NCBI RefSeq assembly: GCF_030463535.1
Contig: NC_132891.1
Span: 7,527,622 to 7,591,621 of the forward strand
DNA length: 64,000 nt
From: Salminus brasiliensis
Lineage: Eukaryota; Chordata; Actinopteri; Characiformes; Bryconidae
Direction: 5' to 3'
The notes under the pieces are model-generated. The model ran no database searches and was not told the origin of the DNA. It saw only the letters and a list, made by a program, of their open reading frames with translations. Made by a program: the position numbers and the translations under genes. This document shows, piece after piece, positions 9,921 through 23,644 of this stretch (the first letter of the stretch is position 1; every line of letters begins with the position of its first letter).

Positions 9921-12900
9921 CTGAACACAAACACAGACACACCAGTTCAAGCATGTTTTTCCCTTTTCAAATGATTGGCTACACGAACACGGTCACAAAT
10001 ACACTATATTTAAACAAAAGTATTGGGACACCAGCTCATTTCACCATTTCTTCCAAAATAATAAGGTATTTTTTAATCTTAAGTGTTTATCTAGCTGTTA
10101 TTGGAGTAACTGTCTCTACTGTCCAGGGAAGAAGGCTTTCTGCCAGATTTTGGAAGAGCTGTGAGGAGCATTCCAGAGAACACAGGTTCACTGCTCCACA
10201 GCTCAGTGCTAGGTGGTTTCATACCCTTCTAAATCCCAATGCAGTGTCAGCAGCGGATAACATGATAAATGTGTGCATGTGGGTCCTTTCAGAGCACAGG
10301 TGCGTTCACACTAATGACAGACATATTTGTGGTGGGTTTGGTTACCTCATAGCTTTGCCACCAGTTGGGCACATTGGGCCGCAGTCTCTGGTCACACACC
10401 ACCTTTCGCATTTCCTCTATGGAGGGGTCAGAGGGCACCAGGTCGTAGTACGGCAGCTGATACTCCTCATGGATGCCTATGGGAATGAAAAAACGAAACA
10501 AAATAGTTGAGACCAGGTTTTATTAAACAACTAGCTCGTCAGTCTCACAGGCTGGTACTCCGTGCTTAATAGAGCGATTTCGCTTACCTCCAGCGTTACA
10601 TCGTCTCGCGATCTCCCAGTAGACCAGTCCTAAAGCGTAGATATCAGCACATTTAAATGAATCAAAATGCTTCATATTGATAGTTTCATCCAGCACCTCT
10701 GGGGCCATGTATCTGCAAAATAAAAGCAAGATAAGAAGTGTTCATTTATGTCAATTTACATGAGCCAAACCAACCCTTTCTCATGACAGTAACTGTTACT
10801 TATACTTAGAATAATGACCTGACAGAAATAATTGAGATGTTTTTCCCATTTGTTTTTATACATTTGTTATGTATTTATATATAGTCATTATATTTTTTAT
10901 TCCTTCTTTTCCCAGTTGATTTATTTTATAGTCATCTTTATTCATTTTTCCTTTTTTTTTAAACATCTTAAAAAAGTATTTTTTAAAAAACTTTTTATTA
11001 CTTTATAGCAAATGTAGTCTTACTTTTTTGACCATTTTAAACAATTGTCTCTTAACGATTGTCTCTTTTTAACCTTTCATGTCTTTAAAGTTGAGAAAAA
11101 AAAAAAAAAAATAATCAGTCTAAGTTGTTACCATGCTGGATTTTTGAGGTCGCCTCAACAACATGTAAACACTATAATAGCAATATATGGGTGCAACAAT
11201 GGAAAAATACCTTTTGGTTCCCACCCTCTGATTAGGGGCGATGTCAATAGTGTCTGTGACGGACTCGTGCCGCACTGCCAGACCCAGGTCAGCTATAGCA
11301 CAGGTGCCGTTCTTCTTTACCAGGATGTTTTTAGATTTAAGGTCACGATGTGCAATTCCCGGCTTTCCTGTAAACCATTCCAACAAATATGATAATGAGG
11401 ACTCTGTGTTTCCAAATAACAGTAATTTCAATAAATAACAGGATTAATTTCAGTGTCACACTAATGACAGTTGTGTAAAAGGGACACAGTTGTTAACACT
11501 CTGTTTACCCTGGGTGCCGAGAATTTCCATGTGCAGGTGTGCGAGTCCACTGGCGGCCGACAGCGCCAATTTGATCATGCCTTCGATAGTGACGGAGTAG
11601 TGGTTCAGATAGTCAAACAAAGAGCCGTGCTCATGATAGTCTGACACTAACCACAGCTGAGTCCATGTGCCATTGTCTGAGAAGTTAAATAAATAAATGA
11701 ATAAATAAATAACACACGAGCAATTTATTTTTAGCTGGGGCTAATCTTTCCTGATATGATTTAATCCTTGAAAAATATAAGTGTGTTGACACAGCACAAT
11801 AATTGATTAAAGCGGCAGGTAGCAAGCCGTAGCTCACCTTTATTGTCTGCAGCAATGAAGCCCAGGATGTTCTCGTGCCGGAGCATGATGGTCTGATAGA
11901 TTTCCGCCTCACGGAACCAGGAACGCTCTTCTCTGGAGGAGAAAATCTTCACAGCCACATCCCCTCCTCTCCATTTCCCCCTCCACACCTCTCCGAAGCG
12001 GCCTTTTCCAATAATCTCCTGCAGCACAATGGTCCTGGCCACCGTCCTCTGTACAAACAGTGGCAGACCTGCAGCAAAAAAAAGGAAAGAAAATAGAATA
12101 TTTAATATAAAAAACATGATCTGTCAGCATCTGCCCACCGGCATCAATTATAAATGTTCCCTTTAGTTTTTTACTCAAAAGTGGAGGGAAAGGTTAACAT
12201 CACATCAGTTTGCTCTGGACATGTGTAAAATGACTGAAAGAAAGAGACTGACCGGAGCCAGAGCCAGAGGTGGACAGGTCAAAAATAAGGTCTTGCAGGG
12301 TCTTGTCCTTGGCCAGGTACAAGTGGTCGCAGGATGGGTCTTCAACATCCAGCCGCTGCCGGTGGTTGTAAGCCCGCTGGTGGTGCTGGAACAGGAACAC
12401 CCCCACGATCAGCAGCAGACAGACGAGGAACACTGGGCCTGCGATTACTGCTACCAGCTCCACTGGACCCCAGCTACTGCCTGAGCTTGGCCAGTTTGTA
12501 TCATCCTGTATAAACCCTGCTTCGGACAAAAAAAAAAAAAAAAAAGCATTAGAACTTTCAACAACAGTTGAATAACATGAAATTATTTCAACTGGAGCAG
12601 ACCGAATTTCCTCAAATGACACATGGTACATGAGGACACATGGTTTCAGTTTTACATACTCTTAAGAAGGAGTGGCCAGAGTATTTCAACATGAAGATTC
12701 AAGTGACCAGTGCAACACAATGTCAGTATTGCTCGAGTTCGGTTTACGGAGTCAGGTTATGTGACTCTGGGAAACCCATGAAAAAGTAAGAAAAAAAGAA
12801 ATAAAAGCTCAAGGTTGAAGGTTAAAGCCCTGGGTTTACTACATGACTTTTAAAGTGGTGGCAGATTCCATAAAAGACTGGGTCTCCCAACTGAGTTTTG

Positions 12901-15900
12901 CTGATCTTTATGATGAATGGGAAAACGGCACAAACCGAATACGCCCCAAAACACACATGCCTCGCGTTACCTAGGAGACGCACATGCCAAAATGAAAGAA
13001 ACGTGAAAGCGCCTGGGGTGGGAGGACAGAGTCAGCATGGTCTGTGCAGACACAGCACAGCCTACTACATCCGAATTTCCGTTCCACCTCAAGTAGTGCT
13101 GCAGTGTTGGGCATGTACTAGTGCCAAAATGTAGCTGCTGCATCATTTAAGTCAGAATGTAAAAATAAAACAAAAACTCTTTAAAAAAAATATAATAATA
13201 AAATAATAATAATAATATTACATAAATAAAAAAAATGATATGCTCCGACTGATCTGAAGCATAACTGAAAGCAGTTAGAAATGACTTAAATACACCATTA
13301 CGGATTAATGTGTGGTTGCACCACATGACATTTTCTAGTTTCCATATTTTTTCAAATCTTATTAAAAGTTTTAGATTTAAAATTCCTAAAATGATCATTT
13401 ACTGTGGGGCAGTGGTGGCTCAGCGGTTAGAACGCCGGGCTATCAATAACATCCAATACGTGCATCTTTACCTTTATTTTATTTTCTGATTGAAAATTGG
13501 AAGCTTGAGTATCAGATAATACAAATATGATCGTCCTTCTTTCAAAACTACTAAGCTCTGAAACAAGCTATTTTTATCTAAAAGTAAGCTGTTATACTCT
13601 GAAACTCTCTACAGGAAGAAACACAGTCAACAATATCACAGTGTGTGTGTTTTATTTCAGGATAGATTTCCGATATAAAAGATATTCAATATGCCAGCTC
13701 CACTGCAAACCAGTGAAAAAGAACAAGCTGCAGGCAACAGGCAATAAAGCATAAACTAAAACATGACAAGCAAACCATCTAAACCAGTAACGTTAACTCA
13801 TACACTCACCAATGGGAACCTGCAGGTTGACACTGTTGCAGTAGTCGGTGTAGCAGCAGTGCGTGTTGACCACTCCCTCAGTGCTCAGGCAGTAGATGGG
13901 TTGTCCAGGTGGGATTAGATTGTCTCGAGAGATACAGATTCGGACATGCTGCTCCTCTCCTTTAATGTAGGAGGTGGAGGCCATACAGGCTCCATCCGTC
14001 TCACACTCATATCCAGTCTTTTCACAGTTTGTGCAGTTGCACTTCAGAGCTGCAGAGAGAAAGAAGAATCATAAATGTACAGATGCATTACAGGTACAGA
14101 CTGCAGCTAAAGACCAAGAAGTATTTGTACTGCATTCTATTAAACTGCCAAGTGTCACTTTAACGACTACAGACAATACTGCACTACTGCCTATAAGGAG
14201 TTTGTTTAATCACTATACTGTGCCTGTACGGCATCCATGGTGTATATTTTACAACAAAAGTCATAAAATCACAAACAGTGACTGCAGAAAAACAATTCAC
14301 AAACATGCACACATCCAAAATTCTGGTCCATAAACAACTCAGTCCTTCATTCGTTCAGTCCTTCATTCATATTCATACCCCTCACAGAACTGTGCTTCTC
14401 TGCCATGTCCACCAGTGGGCGAGCAAAGCTAATATTGCAAGCCAAGCCATCAGGTAAGAGTCACTCTTAGTTCAAGTCGAGGCCATGAATGCAGCCACCA
14501 GTTTACCACCAGGCTGCATAACATGAAATCGAATCCGCCACTGCAGATAAACCCAAACAGACTGTGAAAAGCTGAAACTGCCCTGGGACAGGCCGGGCCG
14601 GATCACTGCGGCAGCACTCTGCTCCAGGCACAGCACCCCAGAGCCCTGCACTACCACCATTACTAGCCTGCACGCTAAATACATTAGGATATACAGCAGA
14701 CCGACCAAACACAGTTAAAAAACAAATAAATAAATAAATACAATTTTAAAATACTGATCAGGGCTGTTTTCCAAACACAGAATTCTAGGCCATTTTCAAA
14801 AATGTGTATGTTGCAAGATAAATGTCTTAGGCCTCTTTTAAAATGTGAAAAAGGCAAAATCATAAAATATGAAAATATGTGAATGGCTTGATGAACTGCA
14901 AGATAAAAACTTCTGATAATTAAAAAAAAAAAACATTGTTATATAAATATTATTAATATATTTTATTAGATTATTATATTATATAAATATTGCCAATTCT
15001 AGGCCATTTTAGTAAGAAAAACCTGGAATGAATAAATAAATTATTATTAATAATAATAAAAAACTTCAAAATGTACATAAATAAATAACTTAAAACAAAC
15101 AAACAAAAACAGGTGTACGGTATATTGCAATATACAATTTAGGTCACAAACCTTATTATTTAATTAAAATAAGGTAAAAAAAAACACTAAGCAAAATAAT
15201 TTGCCAGGTACTTTTATAACGCATACATATCAAATACAAACAATAATATAAAAACAAGGTATGTAAAGAAAGAAACAAATAAATAGATGAGTAAACAAAT
15301 TAAGAAATTGAAGAAAAGTTGTAACAGTTTCATGTATAAAAGCTGAAGCTTGGTGAACTGCATCTTTATTCCACTTCCTCCAGTGATATGGGCGCATAAA
15401 TATATACACATATAAATAAATATATAAACATATATAAACAAAAACAACTATTCTAAATAACTAACTAAATCATAGCTAAATTTGAGATTACACCAAATCA
15501 CCACCTAGAATCACCTTAATCAAATCACTGTAAAGCTCATATCTTTATCCAATATGGAAAAAAGCAACCAGTGAAGTTTAAATATGAGAGAGGAGCAGAT
15601 TTCTGAGCGAGTGTCAGGCTGAAGCATATTAATCCAGGATAAGCCCCACTAGCCTACTTCAAGACTTTAAAAACATGTTGTGCGCTCATCTAGCTTAAGT
15701 AACAAGCTGACAGCGTTCATCTTCAAGGGCATGCATTCAGACATGTTCCAGTGTGCTGGCATGCAGGCCAGGTTTTCAAACTATTTTTGAGCTGTCATTG
15801 CTGGCATGTATTTTCCAGCCTCCCCCAGCAAGCAAGAGGCCGGAAAGCGGTTGGGATTGGAGGAGGGGGGTTTGTCTCTGGCACACAGAGGCTGCTCAGG

Positions 15901-17369
15901 CGGGTGGCTGAGGTCATGGCGGGGGGAGAGTAGGGCTGGCTGTCACGCTTCACTCACACCCTAGCCTTATCAGCCCCGCCGCTCAGCCACCAACAATGGC
16001 AGCCCACTTAGGACAAATTGCACGGGCTTTAAAATAACAGGACTTGAAAACTGTGATGCATGACGACAACAAGGCCCTGGGATGAAGAAAAAACAAAAAA
16101 AAAAAAAGAGTCAGATTTAACTGCAGGAGCTTAAAGGTTCTTTAATGCCAGACCTTTTTTATGTCCTTAAAGAAATGGCCCATTCTAATCCCTGCTTTTC
16201 TTTTCGCTTTCTTTTAGCTCTGCCTTTCCACACTCTCTGGCCTGTGCTGTTTGTACAAGCCTTTTATTAGCAGATCCTGTACTCAGCACACATTAGCGTG
16301 TACAGGCAGTTTGTATTCCTACCTTTGGAGGGGGAGATACCTTTGGGTAGTACTGCTGTAGCTTGTATCTGTACCCTACACTCTTATAATAATATAAATA
16401 CAACAATAAAAGGGGTCACAAAGGGTTCTGTGAGCAATGCCACAAATGCCTCTTTGGGTTCCCTAAAGGGCCATGTTTGCCCCCTCAACTACCTACATAA
16501 ATAAGAGAACCAGTCAAAGGCTTAATATGAAGGTTCTACACCAGTTGAAGGGTCCTTGCTCCAATCTTTACATTAATGGGAGGTTTATGAAGTTTATTAA
16601 GGTTGTAAAAGCTTCTTTACACTTTACCATTTTGTACATTAGATGTTTATCAAACAGGAATGAATTTTGGCTCTTCTACAGTTTTTTTTTTCCCCTTTTT
16701 CAAATTAAACACTGTTATTGCAAAGTGAGCATTTCCCCTCATTAGCAGCAGCCAAATGCCCACACAGTGTCAAAAAAACAATCATTCACATTCAGTCCCC
16801 ATAAAGACCTAAATACAAGACCACCCACATACACACATTCACTCTCTCTCCTCTTCGTTTTGCTTCCTTTGGACTCCACAGAGGTTAGATTCACTAAATT
16901 GATCTTAGTCACCGCACTTCCTCTGCCTTTCTCACACACATTGCACAACGCATGATACTAAAGTGCCCTGACCGCACCCTCCCATATTAGTGCACGATAG
17001 ACACTTTTTTTCTTCCTGTTACTATCATTATTGCCTCAACTCATCTGAGACCTTTGCCAGGGTTGTATTTTCACTGGTTAATGCCAATAAAGCCTAACCT
17101 GCAGGGAAAACTGGAAAGGACTGACGGAGAAAACAACAGTGAGATGTGAGAATGTGTGCTTAAGTAAATGCTGAATGGCTGTGTTTCTTAAGACACACAC
17201 ACACACACACACACACAAATGCGCTGCCAGTAACTGCCAGTGGAGCGGATCCAACTTAACTGTTCACATGCACAAGGAATTTCCTGCATATTACACAGAG
17301 GTGACCAGGCCCAGATAAAGTGGGGAAAAACAACTCTGTGCCATATCCTCCTAATCACTGCCCTAATAG

Positions 17370-17434
<65 letters not shown>

Positions 17435-19575
17435 GGGGGCAAATTACTGCAAACTGGGCAGTAAAATAACCAGCAAAGAAGCAACAGTGGCAATCCTAAT
17501 ACAACTGAAACGCCTTTTAACTCTTTTCCATAGACGGGATGGGAAGCATTTCATTATGATGTCCCTGAAATCACACAGAAATCATTTCACTACAAAAAGG
17601 CCAATGAATTAATTGGATTTTCCCCAAAACTCACTTCTTTATAGCAACATTATAAATCATTTTTACCTTCAAATAATAAATGCTTCATTGCTACATTGAC
17701 TCATAAATAGGAGAAGCATGACATCTGTATCATTGCTATTCCGGGCTCTGCGTGCTGACTACTGCGACTCTGATGAGGAGTGAGAACTGTCATCAATACA
17801 CTGTCATGTGTCATCTTTGTGTAAACTCCTGTAATATTGCTCTACTCTACCACAAGAGTCTACATGATTCTTTCAGTGAAGGGTCTGTATCTCTTAGGTT
17901 GTCCAGAAATGCATGTGTAAACCATATCCTCTAGAGGGCGCACAAAGTGTGAATTACACTTCCCTACTGTAGGGGGAGCCCAGGAGGAAAAAAATGCCAA
18001 TTTTTACATAATGCTGCTTTAAGACCCTACACACGCACCCGCACCCACACCCACACCTCCACCCACACCTCCACCCACACCCACCCGGTTTACTGTTTAG
18101 ATAATAAATACAGTATGTAAACCTGCACTGTCAGGTTTACATAACAGCTAATTTGCAATTCATTGTTTTTGTGAGGTCACATTTGTATCTACCATTTAAT
18201 CTTCAGACGTTTTGGAGTCTGTCTAGATTTTTTTGTGTGACTCGTTTTTACTGTGCCTCTGTAATTCAGGGGAAGTTGAAAATTGGTCAGGTAAAACAAA
18301 TTCTAAATCTTATAAGTGGAGATGGATAAAACTATACAGGATTATTAAAAACTGAGAAAATATTTTCTAATATAATCATTAGGCAATACACACCACGTCA
18401 TTTACAGTGATATGATCCCAGCACTTCTCCTTTCTATTAAACAGACTTTCTTACACACTCTGCATGTACATACACAAACTCAATAACTCAACAGGCAGCT
18501 GAAGCTGATGACAGACACCCCATTATGAAGATGCTAAACACACCCTTCAGCTCAAGCATGTTGCCGTGTGGTGAACGCACTGGTGGAGGCTGTTCCCGGA
18601 GGTTAACCATGGTAAATGATGGTGTGCTCTGCTGTGCTGTGTGTATGTGGCCTGTGGGACACCAGCTGTGTGAGCTGTGGTCGACTCTACTTGTTGTGTT
18701 CCTCAAAAACACCATCACATACAATGGAGCTGTATCTCTCTGCCATAACTGCAGCCATTCAAAACACAGCCTTAAACAAGAAACAGATAATAGCATTTCC
18801 GTAAGCTATGTTGTAAACAGGGCCGCAGAGGGCATTACAACACTGCAGTTTCCTGCCCACCGCACATTGCTCAGCGATGTCATTCATCATTTGACGACAT
18901 TAAATAACAGGCAGAGCCGATTACTGAAACAGCAAGCTACTGAAATACTGTAAGAACTCCGGGGCTCAGATTGCTTGGTCTAAACCTTCCTAAACAAACA
19001 GCGGCCAAAAAACACAAAAGCAAAAGGTCAATCTTCTTTACCTTCTTTACCTGACCCCGCTCTGTAACTTTATGTGGTCTGACACTTCCTGTCCAAATTG
19101 CTGTGGTTCCTACACGTTTCCACTTTTGGAAGATCTAAGAGGGAAGAAATTTCAATAACTGCAGCGGCGCCTCCCATCACAGTTCCTAACACCTAATTTT
19201 AGTGACTCAGAGGTGTGTCCCAATACTTTTGCCCATATAGTGTATCTAGCTGTCAGTACAGAATCTCCGCTACAAATGAACAACTTTACAGCAGAACTTC
19301 TAATGTGAGTCGATGTAAAATGTCATTTTGGAGCATTTCTATTAGTCCATTCATCATGAGATTTTGACCCAGCAGATATTAAATTCACATTATGTCAAAA
19401 AGTGTTTTTACAAGACTGCAATGATTTATGTTAAACTCTAACTAATGAGCAAACATATTAGTCCAGGCTAACACGCTATCCACAAGCTAACATGCAAGTC
19501 ATGATACACTGCAATACACTCTTCTAATGAACGCTTTCAGCTCCCTTAAGTTGCCCCCACTGCTGACATAGATGT

Positions 19576-19613
<38 letters not shown>

Positions 19614-20118
19614 TATTTAGTCCCTCTAGAGAAGTACTGGCAATAGAATAGGACTCTTTGTTGGCACTAATGGCAGCTGTGGGCTATAGGGGTGTAAAGC
19701 CCTCCAGCACTGACCTATGGAGCAGTGGAACGGAGTTCTCTGGGATTTTGGGATTGGGATTGAATAGAGTTTTGGAGGAAATGGGCTGGTGCTAAAACAT
19801 TTTGGCCACATTGAGGTTGCTGTCGCAGAAGGCAATCTAATCTTCACAGCAATGCTCCAAGATCTAGCAGAAAGCCTTCTTCCCTGGACAGTAGAGACAG
19901 TTACTCCAACAGAAGCAGAATTAACTCCTTTTTAAAATCCCCTTGATTTTGGAAGAAACAATGTATGGCGCAGGTGTCCCAAAACTTTTGTCCATGTTGT
20001 GTTGTGTACTTAATAAAAAAAAAAAAAAACGATTTCACTGTCTAAGGGCAGCGTGAAACTTGTATAGCAAACACAACAACTTTTCAACTCGGAGGTGGGA
20101 AGGTGTGTGCTCATCTCA

Positions 20119-20177
<59 letters not shown>

Positions 20178-23100
20178 CAGTGTCGTGAGGTCAAGCTCAC
20201 TTGTTACACCGCTGTTACACTCTGCCCGTCCACCCACCTCTCCCTGAACCTGAATGCCCTTCTCAGGAAGTACTGCCTATAGAATAGGACACTCTGGAGC
20301 AGATAAACATGAACCTATTGGTATAAAGCCCTCCAGCATTGAGTTGTGAAGCAGTGGAACCGTGTTCTCCGGAATGATTGTGCTCCATCCAAAACTTTAA
20401 GGACAAGTTGGGGGTGGGGGATCTTTCAACATCTGTAGGGGAGTTACCCCAACAAATGTAGCATAAACGCTTTTTAATACCCTCAATTTTAATAAATGAG
20501 CAGGTGTCTCAAAACTTTTGTCCATACAGTGTACATCTTAAGGTCTTTTGTAATGTTGAACCATTAAATGAACTGAAACATTAAACAAAATTATATTAGC
20601 ATTAGCATAGTAGCATTTTTTGCTGTATTTAATTAAATTCTGAATTTTAAACTCTGATTCACTCACTCTGAGTATCGCGTTAAACATTCAATTGCCTTGA
20701 CAAAATCGTTCATGTTTCGCAACGAAGCTCCTAAACCCACCATTCTGAAAGAAGTGAGTGTTGAACCAGGGTTAATTTCTCAAAGGGTTGAGCGTAATCT
20801 GTAAATGCACAATAGCAGTTTGTATGAAGTTGTCCGACTGAAAGTACCTGATGTGGTATCTGAGTGTGCATGGCTCCAAACGCAGCATGAAGGAGCGTGC
20901 ATGGTCTGGGCTAAGTGAACTCTGCTCTCGTATGCACATAATTGGTGGCCTTACACTGGCCCTTTGTGTGGAGATTAGGCAGACATGAGGAGGGATTGGG
21001 CTGGCTGTGTCTGAACAAAGAGCACGGCCAGGGTGTGTGGGGGTGTAGTGGGGACTGTTTGGAGGGACTGGACGCCCTCATCCCCCACCCCCGTCAACCC
21101 TGGCCATTTTGGAGCCGAGTTGGGGGAGGCAGGAGCCGATATGGAACAGGACTGGGGGCAGGGTGGGCTACTGCACCCCCAGCTGTGAGTGGGTTTTTTG
21201 GCCGAGGGACCAGCTGTGACAGTCGTTAAAGCCCAGTCTAGACTTCGACTTAACTCGTACGAAAGGGGGAATTCAGTAAAGGCCGGGCCCAAAAACTCAC
21301 TGGCAGTGTGAAGTTCCTATCATTCCAGTCTTGTTGAGACAGGAAGTGGCAGCCGTGTAAGGAAAGGGGGGGAATAAAACTACATTGCCGTTAAGAGCGA
21401 GTCGGGCTGATCCGGAGCAGGCTCATCAGAGTGGGGTTTAGCGTGATGATGAAACCGCAAGTGGATCTGGCATAAACAGCTGCATATTACTGGTATGGTG
21501 ACTAAAGGCAGCACGGGCCAAATATTTCCCAACCTCCTCAGAGCTCCTTCAACAAGCCAGTAGCAAAATAGGGGTGCTAACAAGGACCAAGACCTTCTTA
21601 AAGGAATACGCCAGTGTTTTTTAACCTAACCTCTATCTGTAGGATATGGCAGATTAGCACAAACAACAACTTCTGACACGCGAGTTAAAAGAGGCTAATG
21701 GGCAGTTGCCTCAACCATAGGGGAATTCAATGGACAAATATCCATCTAACCAACAGCTTTTTCATCCTTTTTTTACGGTCCTGCCCACATATCCCAGCAG
21801 TTTTGAAAATGGTCCCCATTCACAAGAGAACAGACTGAAAATGGAGGTTTTTGAAAATGCTATCCAGGCTGGAGATTTTGGGGAACTTTGGCTTCGTTCA
21901 CATTACAGGCCTTATAAAAACAATTCTTAAATTAAAATGTTTTTGCTCAGATCAGATTTGACCATCCTGTTAGTTTACATTCAATAATGTAAGCAACATG
22001 CAGCTGTCTGCAATGTGAACAAAGCCCTCCCTGAAAGACACTAATGCAAATAATATGTTTTTGCAAGTCACCTCTGTTGTTTTGCCGCACTGTTGGCTAA
22101 TGACAGCACTGAACACATTGAAAAAAGACACATGAAATCCGACCTGGCCATGTCTCATGCCCACAACTCAGATATGTATCCAATATATGACCACATATTA
22201 AAGTCAATCAAATGTGATCGACCACACAGTCATCAAAGAAGCAAGAAAATAAACAACTTTGCTTTAGGTTTTGGGTAATGTGAACGAACGTGGCCTTAGT
22301 TTTCAGTGTTCTTACATGGATGAGAATAACTCTGCCGTTACCGGGTTTCCTTTTTTCATGTGACCAAAACATCCTGCGCTCAAATTTATAAATAACGCAT
22401 TCTTCTCTGCAGTTTTAACTAGTTGTTAAGTAATAAGATTGACCCAACAGACCCTGTTGGTCCATCATAGAACCACCAGGTTCGGTTTTCATAGGCCTTA
22501 AAACAGAACCTGGTGGAACTTCACAAGATAAGCTAAATAGAACATCGGCTATAAATTCTAATGCAGACCCTATTGTGAATTTTTGAGTTAAACAAAAAAC
22601 CTAGGGTTGAATAGGTTAAGGATGACTGCTGTTTGAGGCACACTGTATTTAGGTCTGTTTTGGCCATTACACAACATCTTACGGAATTTGGCGATGTTGT
22701 TGCATTCCTGTCAACGAAGGGAATCTCAGAAACGCTGCTAGAGATGGAAAAAAAAGTTGGCCACAGTATAGAAAAACAAAGAAACCAAAGCAACCAAAAA
22801 CATAATTTATGATCTAAAAACATGAGGGGCGAGGGAAATGGTTTTGATGTCAGCTTCCTATACAGAGGAGCTAGTGAGAAAACGCTGCTAACCAGTACAG
22901 ATGCTAGTCTTCCATGGGAGATCTTTTTTCCCCTCAGTGGATGACGTGCCAATGTTCGTTGGTTTATCCTAAAAATATACTCACTGAACCTGGCTAACAT
23001 CAGCTAGAGTCGTAAACATCTACTCTAGCTATCTTTATTAGAGGTGTTGAGCACCTAGTGACACCACTCAATAACTGTGCTTAACAAGCAGCAGACTGTT

Positions 23101-23575
23101 AGGATCGGGATTGAAAAGAACGAGAGCGACGTTAGCTAGACGCTCCCTCCTGATTTTTTTTTAGGGTTGAAAAAACACTGGAGTGTTCCTTCAAGTAAAA
23201 GTCTGGTGTGCAAACAAAGCTCCTGCAAAAGCGGTTTAGGGCTAAAACGTGCGCTCGGTCTCTCCAAGTGGTCTTGCTTGCTTTTCCTTGTGGACGTTAT
23301 CACGCTCCATCTCCTCAGTATAATTAAGGTCCATCATCCTCCTCTGTGTCGTAGAGAGCAGGATGCCAGGGGCCGGAGGGAGCAAGCGGACTGTGAGAGT
23401 GCCGTTACCCAAGATGCAAAGGGGCTGAAACGAGATCCATAGAGCCCCCAGACAGGGAGCTGATTAAGACATGCCGACGCCACCAGACGGAGCGAGCATG
23501 CACACACACACACACACAACTCCTACACACAAACATACACAAACACACACTCTCCCAGACGCACACTCCCTATTT

Positions 23576-23644
<69 letters not shown>

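Larger units (their letters stand above)
21597..23194. mobile_element. 1.6-kb DNA element with ~34-bp terminal inverted repeats
   Basis: The left end AAGGAATACGCCAGTGTTTT TTAACC (21601-21626) is mirrored by GGTTGAAAAAACACTGGAGT GTTCCTT (23165-23191); read inverted, the two differ at only a few positions. No transposase ORF is seen inside, so it would be non-autonomous or a chance pair of single-ended copies. A second MITE (21893-22300) and a 17-bp hairpin (22473-22516) lie inside it. Confidence 0.55.

Noticed and set aside
9953-10510. 185-codon plus-strand ORF
   Set aside because: It runs through a family A MITE and then antisense to acvr1b exon 8, so it is a shadow frame.
17188-17493. Cys-Val repeat ORFs at CA microsatellites (also near 20.1, 23.5, 35.7 and 46.4 kb)
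   Set aside because: They are translations of (CA)n/(TG)n runs. Only the part of 46345-46602 that overlaps the acvrl1 transmembrane exon is real.
20942-21292. GC-rich overlapping ORFs on both strands, with Trp/Gly-rich and Pro-rich products
   Set aside because: No splice signals or domain. Probably a GC-rich intronic stretch.
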